Below are positions 1 to 6,039 of a DNA stretch of 8,640 nucleotides, piece by piece; the stretch's first letter is position 1, and each line of letters opens with the position of its first letter. The position numbers and the translations under genes are program-made. The DNA lies in NCBI GenBank assembly GCA_016297555.1, contig JAEDGK010000090.1, positions 1 to 8,640 of the forward strand. The letters are read 5' to 3'. This DNA comes from Clostridiaceae bacterium. Lineage in GTDB: Bacteria; Bacillota; Clostridia; Oscillospirales; Acutalibacteraceae. Below the pieces are notes generated by a model. It was not told the origin of the DNA. It did no database searches and saw only the letters and a program-made list of their open reading frames with translations.

Positions 1-22
1 GCCGTTAAAGCATCTCGATTAT

Positions 23-89
23 ACGGCAAAATCAATCCTCAGTCCTACGGACAGCGATTTGCCTCCCTCAAGAGGGTGCGGGTTGCCGT
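23..89. repeat. Short inverted repeat downstream of galU
   Basis: ACGGCAA at 23-29 is the exact reverse complement of TTGCCGT at 83-89. Between them are two small hairpins, GTCC-TAC-GGAC near 42-52 and CCCT-CAAG-AGGG near 65-76. The whole 1-134 stretch contains no credible gene. It resembles the short dispersed repeats found between genes in Ruminococcus-like genomes, but only one copy is present here, so membership of a repeat family is inference. It lies 3' of galU on the minus strand, but neither arm is followed by a T run in that direction, so I do not call it an intrinsic terminator. Confidence 0.4.
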
Positions 90-134
90 GTTATCAGTTA
101 TGTTAATTTTTGATTTTTTGTTTTACTTAAATAA

Positions 135-1019
135 TCAGAAAGTTTTGACAAGCTCTTTAAGATATTCCTTGAAGCCGTCGCCGATTTCGGGGTGGCTGAG
201 CGCAACCTCGCAGTTGGCTTTCATAATGCCGAGCTTGTTGCCCATATCGTAGCGTCTGCCGTCAAAGTCATAGGCAAGCAATTTACCGTTCATGCCAAGC
301 TCCGTGAAAACATCGGTCAGCAGGAATTCTCCGCCTGCGGGAGTTTCGGCAATGCCTTTTTCAATCATTTCGAAAACCTCGGGGGGCAAAACAACTCTGC
401 CGAGAATGGCATAGAGCGAAAGAATCTGCTCGGGCGTCGGCTTTTCGATGATTTTGCTGCAATTCATCGCTCTGTCCTCACCCTCAATGGGTGAAACGCC
501 GAGCGTGCAGTAAAGCCTGATAAGCTCCTCGGAAACCTCGTTTACGCCCACAACGCCCTTGCCGTATTTTTCATAGCAGCGGACAAGCTGAGCCGTTACG
601 GGGTCATCGGAAATGATAACATCGTCGCCGTAAAGCACGGCAAAAGGCTCGTCGCCCACAAAGGATTTGCCGCAGAGAATGGCGTGGGCAAGCCCTTTTG
701 TTTCTTTTTGACGGATAAAATATATGTTCGCAAGGTTGGCAACCGATTTAACATCCTCATAAAGCTTTGCCTTTGACGGATTGCCTGCAAGATTTGCTTC
801 AAGCTCAAAGGAGTGGTCAAAATGGTCTTCAATAACGCCCTTGCCTCTGTTGGTGATTATGAGGATATCTTCAATACCCGCCGCAACCGCTTCTTCAACG
901 ATATACTGAATTGCGGGCTTGTCAACAATATTGAGCATCTCCTTGGGAACTGCCTTTGAAGCGGGCAAAACTCTTGTGCCCAGCCCCGCCGCGGGGATTA
1001 TCGCTTTTCTGACTTTCAT
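135..1019 (-). CDS. galU: UTP-glucose-1-phosphate uridylyltransferase
   Basis: This cytosolic nucleotidyltransferase makes UDP-glucose and pyrophosphate from UTP and glucose-1-phosphate, supplying glycolipids, wall or capsule polymers and UDP-galactose. The 294 residues match the usual size (E. coli GalU is about 300). The N-terminal nucleotide-binding loop reads PAAGLGTR (residues 9-16), followed by PKEM at 25-28. Also present are GLAHAIL near 109-115, the YGDD metal site at 130-133, an EKPTP motif, and GGEFLLTD in the sugar-binding half. The start is an ATG with a perfect AGGAGG (1027-1032 on the complementary strand) seven bases upstream. That site overlaps the end of the upstream gene, whose stop codon is only 14 bases away, so translation is probably coupled and the two form an operon. 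It ends in TGA. No terminator was found downstream. Confidence 0.96.
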   Translation of the reverse strand: MKVRKAIIPAAGLGTRVLPASKAVPKEMLNIVDKPAIQYIVEEAVAAGIEDILIITNRGKGVIEDHFDHSFELEANLAGNPSKAKLYEDVKSVANLANIYFIRQKETKGLAHAILCGKSFVGDEPFAVLYGDDVIISDDPVTAQLVRCYEKYGKGVVGVNEVSEELIRLYCTLGVSPIEGEDRAMNCSKIIEKPTPEQILSLYAILGRVVLPPEVFEMIEKGIAETPAGGEFLLTDVFTELGMNGKLLAYDFDGRRYDMGNKLGIMKANCEVALSHPEIGDGFKEYLKELVKTF

Positions 1020-1033
1020 TGTGTTTCCTCCTG

Positions 1034-2104
1034 TTAAAAGCTGTTCATCAGAGCGTCCGCCGCAAACACAAGAACGCTCACGAGCATATTATATCCCAAA
1101 AGGCTCGCGGCAAATGACAAAGCGGAAAGCCCGCCGCGCCTTGCAATCATAACCTTTCTGAGATTTTCTTCTTTAACGCTGTCGCTTATCAGCTTCATAT
1201 CGGCAAGTATCTTTTTATAGTATAGCCTGTCGGCTGAAAGCGCGCAGATAAGGCGGATAACGGCGTTGACCGAAACCAGAATAAGCATCGGCTTTTTGAG
1301 CTTCTGCCTCATTTCCTCGCCTTTTTTCTCAAATTCCTTTTGAAGCTCGGCAAGCTCCTGCTCCGTTGCGTTTTCCGTATCGGCGGAATAAACCTCGTTT
1401 ATATAGAAATTGGCTATTTCCATAGCGTCGGTCGCAACGCCCGAAAGCATCATTGAAGCCGTGGCAAACAAAACCATAAAGAAAATGCCTGCTTTATAGA
1501 GCTTTCTGTAAAAGAACCAGTAGGGAGCAAAAAAGAACGCCGCAAAATTAAACGAGAGCTTTTTGCCCTTTTCAAATTTTCTGAATTTTTTAAGATATCT
1601 GCCCGAGCTTGCCTGCACATAAATTGCAAGGTCGCCCGCGGTGTTTTCTCCTATCTGCTCCTTTTCGTCAATCCCCGTGCCCGCAATATAGGGGTTGCCG
1701 CCGAAAAATCCCGCCTGTTCGCCAAGCGGTGCTCCGCAGTATTTGCAGTGAAGCGCGTCCGAATCGTTATCTTTTCCGCAGAAACGGCATCGTTTCGGCG
1801 AGCCGTCGTTGCTTTCTTCTTCTCCGAGAAGGGCGCCGCAGTTGCCGCAATGCAGGCTGTCGGGCGGATTTTCGCTTCCGCACGCGGGGCATATTCTTGA
1901 CTGCTCCTGCGCCTCGTTTGCCGTTTCTCTTTCGCTGCCTTTCCAAACAAAGCCCGAGCCGTGCTTCTCATCGTTGGCACAGCGGCCGTGCTGCATCCAA
2001 CATTCTCTGTGCTGCGGCGTTGCACACTCGGGGCAGACAACAACATCGTCGCTGCTCAAAAGGGGCTTGCCGCAGATTGGGCAGGTTTGATTTTCATAAT
2101 TCAC
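1034..2104 (-). CDS. RING-like / zinc-ribbon membrane protein with DUF2628 domain
   Basis: A 356-residue protein of unknown function with clear domain order. Residues 8-42 form a RING-like zinc module: C8-x2-C11, C24-x2-C27, H32-x2-C35-W, H39-x2-C42, resembling the bacterial Prok-RING_1 family. Two double-CxxC zinc ribbons follow: C72/C75/C86/C89 and C106/C109/C120/C123. From about 183 the pattern FNFAAFFFAPYWFFYRKLY is typical of DUF2628, followed by a hydrophobic segment (about 206-223), a charged, coiled-coil-like stretch rich in E/K/Q (about 244-271), and two more hydrophobic segments (about 272-292 and 329-352). The zinc modules therefore probably sit in the cytoplasm on a membrane anchor. 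The start is a GTG with AAGGAG ten bases upstream. It is the first gene of a probable operon with galU. A protein-protein or sensing role is inference; nothing nearby encodes ubiquitin-like partners. Confidence 0.85.
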   Translation of the reverse strand: MNYENQTCPICGKPLLSSDDVVVCPECATPQHRECWMQHGRCANDEKHGSGFVWKGSERETANEAQEQSRICPACGSENPPDSLHCGNCGALLGEEESNDGSPKRCRFCGKDNDSDALHCKYCGAPLGEQAGFFGGNPYIAGTGIDEKEQIGENTAGDLAIYVQASSGRYLKKFRKFEKGKKLSFNFAAFFFAPYWFFYRKLYKAGIFFMVLFATASMMLSGVATDAMEIANFYINEVYSADTENATEQELAELQKEFEKKGEEMRQKLKKPMLILVSVNAVIRLICALSADRLYYKKILADMKLISDSVKEENLRKVMIARRGGLSALSFAASLLGYNMLVSVLVFAADALMNSF

Positions 2105-2114
2105 GGGCCGTCAT

Positions 2115-2120
2115 CTCCTT
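2115..2120 (-). promoter_or_regulatory. Ribosome binding site fixing a GTG start
   Basis: On the minus strand AAGGAG lies ten bases before the GTG at 2104-2102. A nearer ATG directly abuts the site but opens only six codons before a stop, so GTG is the best start for the RING-like/DUF2628 gene. Confidence 0.65.
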
Positions 2121-2144
2121 CACTTTATGCATTGTATCCCTACT

Positions 2145-2173
2145 ATTTTACCTAATTGTTAGCGAAATTTCAA
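2145..2173 (-). promoter_or_regulatory. Sigma-A-type promoter of the DUF2628-galU operon
   Basis: On the minus strand TTGAAA (2173-2168) and TAAAAT (2150-2145) are separated by exactly 17 bases. The -10 element lies about 40 bases ahead of the GTG start. It is divergent from the prfB promoter, the two -35 boxes being about 28 bases apart across an A/T-rich stretch. Confidence 0.7.
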
Positions 2174-2201
2174 TTATTAATTAAAAAATAATTGCAACTT
2201 C

Positions 2202-2230
2202 TTTACATTTACGGTGTTTTTCGCTATAAT
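2202..2230 (+). promoter_or_regulatory. Sigma-A-type promoter of prfB operon
   Basis: TTTACA (2202-2207), a 17-base spacer and a perfect TATAAT (2225-2230) form a strong vegetative promoter. Transcription would begin near 2237, giving a leader of roughly 105 bases before prfB. The leader includes CTGTTAAACAG at 2243-2253, a 5-bp inverted repeat around a single A, and a second AGGAG at 2252-2256. Confidence 0.82.
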
Positions 2231-2342
2231 AAGCGTGCATTACTGTTAAACAGGAGATTTTCAGGCTATGAACTGTTAATACGGGAAAACATAAATATAG
2301 GGTAACGGTAATAATCCGAACCAATGAAATAGGAGATTTTAT

Positions 2343-3461
2343 ATGATTCAATTTGAAGAATTAAGACTTTCCCTGCTCGAATATGAAGAAAAGCTTCATC
2401 AGCTCCGCGAGGCTCTCGGTCTTGACGATATGACGAAAGAAATCGAGGCTCTTGAAGCCGAAACCGCAACGGACGGCTTTTGGAATGACCTTGCAAATTC
2501 ACAAAAGGTTCAGCAGAGAATAAGCCAGCTCAAAAACAAGGTTGCGGCTTATTCCTCGCTTGAAAACGAATATAACGACGCCCTTGTGCTCATCGAGCTT
2601 TCCGATGAAGAAGAGGATCTTGATATGCTTGATGAATGTAAGGCGGCGGTTGACGGCTTTACCGCAAAGCTTGAGGCAATGACTCTGAGCACCCTGCTTT
2701 CGGGCGAATACGATTCCAAAAACGCCATTCTTACCTTCCACGCAGGCGCAGGCGGAACCGAGGCGCAGGATTGGAACCAGATGCTCGTCAGAATGTATCA
2801 GCATTGGGGCGAAAAGCACGGCTTCAAGGTCAGTATGATTGACTTTCTTGACGGCGATGAAGCGGGTCTGAAATCCGCCGTTCTGCTCGTTGAGGGCGAA
2901 AATGCTTACGGCTATCTTAAAGGCGAAATGGGCGTTCACCGCCTTGTCAGAATTTCACCGTTTGATTCCTCGGGCAGACGCCACACCTCGTTTGCTTCGC
3001 TCGAGGTTATGCCCGAAATTGACGACACGGTTGAGGTTGAAATCAACCCCGACGATTTGAAGATAGACTATTACCGCTCCAGCGGCGCAGGCGGTCAGAA
3101 GGTTAACAAAACCTCGTCCGCAGTCCGCATTACTCACATTCCCACGGGCATTGTCTGCGCCTGTCAGGTTGAGCGCAGCCAGCATCAGAACCGCGAGGTT
3201 GCAATGAAAATGCTCAAATCAAAGCTCATCGAAATCAAAGAAAGAGAGCATCTTGATAAGATTGACGATATCAAGGGCGAGCAGAGAGAAATTGCTTGGG
3301 GCAGCCAGATACGCTCATATGTATTTATGCCCTACACGCTCGCAAAGGATCACCGCACGGGCTTTGAATCGGGCAACATCAACGCCGTTATGGACGGCGA
3401 CATTGACGGCTTTATCAACGCCTATCTCAAAATGGAATCGCTGAAAGAGAACGCTAAATAA
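2343..3461 (+). CDS. prfB: Peptide chain release factor 2 (no programmed frameshift)
   Basis: Class I release factor that recognises UGA and UAA in the ribosomal A site and triggers hydrolysis of peptidyl-tRNA. The 372 residues carry the RF2-specific SPF tripeptide at 205-207 and the catalytic GGQ at 250-252, the same positions I recall for E. coli RF2. SPF rather than PxT separates it from RF1. The start is an ATG with AGGAG at 2332-2336. In many bacteria prfB is interrupted near codon 26 by an in-frame UGA at CUU-UGA-C. Here the equivalent point (2421-2426) reads CTT GAC, with no stop and no extra base, so the gene is one continuous frame and the usual autoregulation is absent. The gene ends in TAA and is followed after four bases by the next start codon. 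Confidence 0.96.
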   Translation: MIQFEELRLSLLEYEEKLHQLREALGLDDMTKEIEALEAETATDGFWNDLANSQKVQQRISQLKNKVAAYSSLENEYNDALVLIELSDEEEDLDMLDECKAAVDGFTAKLEAMTLSTLLSGEYDSKNAILTFHAGAGGTEAQDWNQMLVRMYQHWGEKHGFKVSMIDFLDGDEAGLKSAVLLVEGENAYGYLKGEMGVHRLVRISPFDSSGRRHTSFASLEVMPEIDDTVEVEINPDDLKIDYYRSSGAGGQKVNKTSSAVRITHIPTGIVCACQVERSQHQNREVAMKMLKSKLIEIKEREHLDKIDDIKGEQREIAWGSQIRSYVFMPYTLAKDHRTGFESGNINAVMDGDIDGFINAYLKMESLKENAK

Positions 3462-3465
3462 GAAA

Positions 3466-4071
3466 ATGAAACTCATTGATATTTCAAAAAAATTCTTTTC
3501 TTCCGAAATCTATCCCGGCGACCCCGCTCCGCGCTCGGAGCTGCTTGAAGAAATCGGCAGCGGGTCGGACTGCAACCTCTCCGCCGTTTATGCGGGCGCT
3601 CACACGGCAACCCACGCGGACGCTCCTCTCCACTTCGTTTCGGACGGGGCGACTGTCGATGAAATGCCGCTTGACTCTTTTATCGGCCCGTGCACGGTTT
3701 TGCAGGTTCCTCCGGGAGTTATAACGGGAGAATATGTTGACAGATTTTTTCCGAAAAACTGCGAGCGGCTGCTCATAAAGGGCGGCGGCAGAGCGTTTTT
3801 TATGGATTCCTCCGCTCAGGAGCTGGCGGACAGAGGTCTGCGCCTTATCGGCACGGATTCCCTCTCGGTCGGCTGCAAGGGCAATCAGACCGCGCCGCAC
3901 AAAGCGTTTCTGCTCGGCTCGGTTGCCGTTCTTGAGGGGCTTGACCTCTCAAAAGTAAAGCCCGGCGATTATTTCCTTTTTGCCCCGCCCGTGCTTTATG
4001 ACGGGCTTGAAGCCGCTCCCGTAAGAGCCGTTCTGGTTGAGGACTATATTTTCTGGTCAAAGCGCTCATAA
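3466..4071 (+). CDS. Metal-dependent cyclase family hydrolase (kynurenine formamidase-like)
   Basis: A 201-residue protein of the cyclase fold that includes bacterial kynurenine formamidase (KynB) and related amidases. The signature HxGTHxDxPxH appears as H46-T-A-T-H50-A-D52-A-P-L-H56: H46, H50 and D52 would bind metal and H56 would be catalytic. The usual glycine before T49 is alanine here. The C-terminal half keeps the family pattern PHKAFL, VLEGLDL and PVRAVL. No signal peptide is seen, so it is probably cytosolic. It starts four bases after the prfB stop with only a weak purine stretch upstream, suggesting translational coupling to prfB. No tryptophan-degradation genes are nearby, so the substrate is unknown and the kynurenine formamidase label should not be taken literally. 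Confidence 0.88.
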   Translation: MKLIDISKKFFSSEIYPGDPAPRSELLEEIGSGSDCNLSAVYAGAHTATHADAPLHFVSDGATVDEMPLDSFIGPCTVLQVPPGVITGEYVDRFFPKNCERLLIKGGGRAFFMDSSAQELADRGLRLIGTDSLSVGCKGNQTAPHKAFLLGSVAVLEGLDLSKVKPGDYFLFAPPVLYDGLEAAPVRAVLVEDYIFWSKRS

Positions 4072-4089
4072 CATCATTAGAGGTGTGAA

Positions 4090-4680
4090 ATGAAAAGGGT
4101 TTTTGATTTCACGGTGAGCCTGCTGCTCATCATAATTCTTTCCCCGCTGTTTCTTCTGATAAGCCTGATAATTCTTATCGACGCAGGCTGCCCCGTTATC
4201 TTTCGGCAGTACCGAGTCGGAAAAGACAACAAGCTTTTCTACATCTATAAATTCAGAACAATGAAGAATAATACGCGAAATGCGGCGAAATGCGAGCTTG
4301 AAGAATCCGAAAGCTGCATAACCGCAAGCGGCAGGCTGCTCAGAAAAACGAGCCTTGACGAAATGCCTCAGCTTTTCAATGTGTTGAGAGGCGATATGAG
4401 CTTTGTCGGTCCGCGCCCGCTTATCCCCGAAGAAAAAGAAATCCGCGCCCTGCGTAAGGAATATAATGTCTATTCCGTGCGCCCGGGCATAACGGGGCTC
4501 GCGCAGGTCAACGGCAGGGACAAGCTCTCGATAGAAGAAAAAGCCCTGTTTGACAAGGAATACATTGACAAACAGAGCTTATGGCTTGATTTTAAAATTT
4601 TGCTCAAAACCGTTTCGGTAGTTCTAAAAAGAGAAAATATTTCAGAGGGCGGCGAAGCGGATAACAAACGCAGACCTTAA
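4090..4680 (+). CDS. Undecaprenyl-phosphate sugar phosphotransferase (bacterial sugar transferase family)
   Basis: A 196-residue monotopic phosphoglycosyl transferase, close in size to Campylobacter PglC. Such enzymes move a sugar-1-phosphate from a UDP-sugar to undecaprenyl phosphate at the cytoplasmic membrane face, beginning assembly of a lipid-linked glycan. Residues 8-30 form the hydrophobic re-entrant helix, with the family's Ser-Pro kink at S18-P19. Then come QYRVGK (40-45), YKFRTM (53-58), the catalytic Asp-Glu pair D90-E91 inside SLDEMPQLFN, the GDMSFVGPRPL block and RPGITGLAQVNGR. The start is an ATG with AGAGG at 4079-4083, 18 bases after the previous gene, as the third member of the prfB operon. 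No glycosyltransferase cluster is in view, so the sugar is unknown. The A/T-rich gap after it leads straight into the hairpin repeat. Confidence 0.92.
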   Translation: MKRVFDFTVSLLLIIILSPLFLLISLIILIDAGCPVIFRQYRVGKDNKLFYIYKFRTMKNNTRNAAKCELEESESCITASGRLLRKTSLDEMPQLFNVLRGDMSFVGPRPLIPEEKEIRALRKEYNVYSVRPGITGLAQVNGRDKLSIEEKALFDKEYIDKQSLWLDFKILLKTVSVVLKRENISEGGEADNKRRP

Positions 4681-4683
4681 TTC

Positions 4684-4972
4684 AATGCGGAATGAGGAAT
4701 GCGTAATTCGGAATTTTTTGCGGGTCGTCGGGGACGCCGACCCCTACGAATTACACAATAAAAATACCGTTCCGTGGAAATTTGTTATATGTTTGCGGTT
4801 ATTTTGGGACGATGTGGGCATCGTCCCCTACAAATTGCACCGTGAAATTTTGTGTTTTTACGGACAGCCGCAAGGGCTGTCCCTACGATTTGCACCGCCG
4901 TGAAAACAAATATATTCGGGTACGGGTGAAACCCGTCCGCAATTCCGCATTACGCATTACGAATTCCGAATT
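4684..4972. repeat. MITE-like modular hairpin element with imperfect terminal inverted repeats (copy A)
   Basis: This non-coding block fills the space between the sugar transferase and the carboxypeptidase gene. Its ends, 4684-4715 and 4941-4972, are imperfect inverted repeats built from the words AATTCCG, TTACGCATT and ATTCCGCAT. Inside are four hairpins: 4722-4743 (8 pairs, one mismatch), 4806-4827 (9 pairs, loop TGGG), 4862-4882 (8 pairs, loop GCAAG) and 4922-4936 (6 pairs, loop GAA). The first three are each followed by a related linker, CTACGAATTACAC, CTACAAATTGCAC or CTACGATTTGCAC, then CCGTG and an A/T-rich stretch. The part from 4824 to about 4970 recurs inverted at the right end of the window. 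No transposase or open frame of its own is credible, so if mobile it depends on enzymes supplied elsewhere. Confidence 0.8.
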
Positions 4973-4976
4973 ATTC

Positions 4977-5843
4977 TTACGCCACGCCGAGATATTCTTC
5001 AAAACATTCGCCGCTTGCTTTCATGGCTTTTGCCGCTTCAACGCCGACATAACGCCAATGCCACGGCTCATATATTATCTTCGTGATATCCTGCTTATCC
5101 TTGGGATAGCGCAGGATGAAGCCGTAATCGGCGGCGTTTTCGCTCAGCCATTTAAATTCGGCGGAATTTTCAAAGCTTTCATAAAGGCTGCATATATCCA
5201 TTGCCAGCCCCGCGTTATGCTCGCTTGTGCCGGGCGGCAGAATGATTTTTGCTGCCAGTCGGGTTGCCTCGGCGCGGCTGTAACCCTCATCAATATATTT
5301 TTCGATTTTTCTTTCAAAATTGTTTCTCTGCCTTGTCAGCGAGCGGTAGCCCGAAACGGGGGTCAGCTCTATGCCGTCCTCCAACGCGGCAAGATACATT
5401 TCGTTATAATGCGGCGCAACCCTGTAATCGAGCTGCATACTGTCAGGGTCGGAGGTTATTGACGGAGCAAGCTTTACCTCATAATCCTCGGGGAGAATAT
5501 AATCCCTGTTGACAAGCAGCATTTTCCAATCGGAAATGCTGACATTCGCATAAGCGGGAGTAAAGCCTGCATAGGCGTATTCATAATCGTCAATGCGCCC
5601 TGCGGAGCCTTTGGCTGTTTCATCTCTGCTCTGACCCGTAATGTCGGCTATTACCTGAGCCGCCGTTGCTGAAAGCGATTCGGAAAAGCTCTGCGACAGA
5701 TAATCGGAAGCGGAGTTTGAATAATCGGCAACGCTGCCGTCTGCAACCGTGGGCTTATCCTTTTTAACTGCCGAAGCTATGCCGTAGCCGATAAGCACAA
5801 CGGCAAGTATTCCGAACAGCGTCAATGTTAGAATTTTTTTCAT
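4977..5843 (-). CDS. VanY-type D-alanyl-D-alanine carboxypeptidase (peptidase M15B), membrane-anchored
   Basis: A 288-residue zinc peptidase predicted to remove the terminal D-alanine from peptidoglycan stem peptides on the outer face of the membrane. Residues 5-26 form an uncleaved-looking N-terminal membrane anchor with no obvious lipobox cysteine. A low-complexity Ser/Asp/Ala-rich stretch (about 30-75) precedes the catalytic domain. The family motifs are SGYRSLTRQ (164-172), PPGTSEHNAGLAMDI (203-217) and EPWHWRYVG (259-267), giving zinc ligands H209, D216 and H262 and catalytic E259. All key residues are intact. The start is an ATG with AAAGGA 12 bases upstream, a rather long gap, inside a leader with possible alternative folds. 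The stop codon lies four bases from the neighbouring repeat. No van resistance genes accompany it, so a wall-remodelling role is more likely than glycopeptide resistance. Confidence 0.93.
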   Translation of the reverse strand: MKKILTLTLFGILAVVLIGYGIASAVKKDKPTVADGSVADYSNSASDYLSQSFSESLSATAAQVIADITGQSRDETAKGSAGRIDDYEYAYAGFTPAYANVSISDWKMLLVNRDYILPEDYEVKLAPSITSDPDSMQLDYRVAPHYNEMYLAALEDGIELTPVSGYRSLTRQRNNFERKIEKYIDEGYSRAEATRLAAKIILPPGTSEHNAGLAMDICSLYESFENSAEFKWLSENAADYGFILRYPKDKQDITKIIYEPWHWRYVGVEAAKAMKASGECFEEYLGVA

Positions 5844-5856
5844 TTTAATATATTTT

Positions 5857-5898
5857 CCTTTCTCAAAAGGTAAAAATACAGAATTAATTTTGCCTTTT
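5857..5898 (-). promoter_or_regulatory. Leader with mutually exclusive hairpins at the carboxypeptidase ribosome binding site
   Basis: Reading on the minus strand, arm 1 is AAAAGGCAAAA (5898-5888), arm 2 is TTTTACCTTTT (5875-5865) and arm 3 is AAAGG (5861-5857), the ribosome binding site itself. Arm 2 can pair with arm 1 over ten base pairs with one mismatch, leaving the site free. Alternatively its CCTTT can pair with arm 3 across a TGAG loop, hiding the site. The sequences are low in complexity, so this may be chance. It matches no riboswitch class I recognise. Confidence 0.35.
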
Positions 5899-5942
5899 AA
5901 TTTTTATTTTGGTTTGAACTTTTCCGTGTTTTATCCGTTTCT

Positions 5943-5971
5943 ATAATAATCCCAATATTGGCGGTTGTCAA
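5943..5971 (-). promoter_or_regulatory. Consensus promoter of the VanY-type gene
   Basis: On the minus strand a perfect TTGACA (5971-5966) is separated by 17 bases from TATTAT (5948-5943), a near-consensus sigma-A promoter. The leader to the ATG is about 95 bases and A-rich. The spacer contains the palindrome at 5952-5961. Confidence 0.8.
5952..5961. promoter_or_regulatory. Palindrome CCAATATTGG in a promoter spacer, possible operator
   Basis: A perfect 10-base palindrome sits between the -35 and -10 boxes of the minus-strand promoter. A second inverted repeat, GCGGTT at 5961-5966 and AACCGC at 5977-5982, brackets the -35 box. A repressor bound here could block transcription both ways. No regulator gene is in the window. 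Confidence 0.35.
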
Positions 5972-6023
5972 ACAAAAACCGCTTTGTTAATAAAAAAATT
6001 ACAAAAAACATTAATAAAAACCG

Positions 6024-6030
6024 AAAGGAG
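6024..6030 (+). promoter_or_regulatory. Ribosome binding site fixing a TTG start
   Basis: AAAGGAG is followed after nine bases by the in-frame TTG at 6040-6042. The frame stays open back to a TTG at 5965, but that one overlaps the promoter region, has no binding site, and would add 25 mostly Lys/Asn residues coded by A-rich leader. The first ATG, at 6085, also lacks a binding site. Confidence 0.75.
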
Positions 6031-6039
6031 TGTTTGTTT

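Larger units (their letters stand above)
5942..5993 (+). promoter_or_regulatory. Candidate promoter(s) for the M28 peptidase gene
   Basis: Two options are visible. A perfect TATAAT at 5942-5947 has no good -35 box at normal spacing and overlaps the -10 of the opposite promoter by five bases. Alternatively TTGTCA (5965-5970) is followed after 17 bases by TAATAA (5988-5993), a good -35 with a poor -10, sharing its -35 bases with the opposite promoter. Either would collide with the carboxypeptidase promoter. Confidence 0.35.

Noticed and set aside
18..46. Minus-strand promoter downstream of galU (TATAAT at 23-18)
   Set aside because: No -35 box at proper spacing and no gene within the window for it to serve.
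192..494. Plus-strand open frame across galU
   Set aside because: It is the shadow of galU on the opposite strand, with no ribosome binding site and no recognisable protein. The same applies to the other frames overlapping galU, prfB, the DUF2628, VanY-type and M28 genes.
4685..4903. Open frame starting inside the hairpin element
   Set aside because: It consists of repeat DNA with hairpins; there is no binding site, and the translation has no protein-like character.
4722..4936. Hairpins of copy A as intrinsic terminators for the sugar transferase or VanY-type gene
   Set aside because: None is followed by a T run on either strand, and they recur as part of a dispersed element.
4684..4972. 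CRISPR array
   Set aside because: The units are unequal in length, the stems differ, and spacing is not that of repeats and spacers; no cas gene is present.
4977..5843. Vancomycin resistance determinant
   Set aside because: Only a VanY-type carboxypeptidase is present; there is no ligase, dehydrogenase, VanX or two-component system nearby.
5965..6039. Longer start for the M28 peptidase at TTG 5965
   Set aside because: It would overlap the promoter region, lacks a ribosome binding site and adds a Lys/Asn-rich tail; the TTG at 6040 has AAAGGAG at good spacing.
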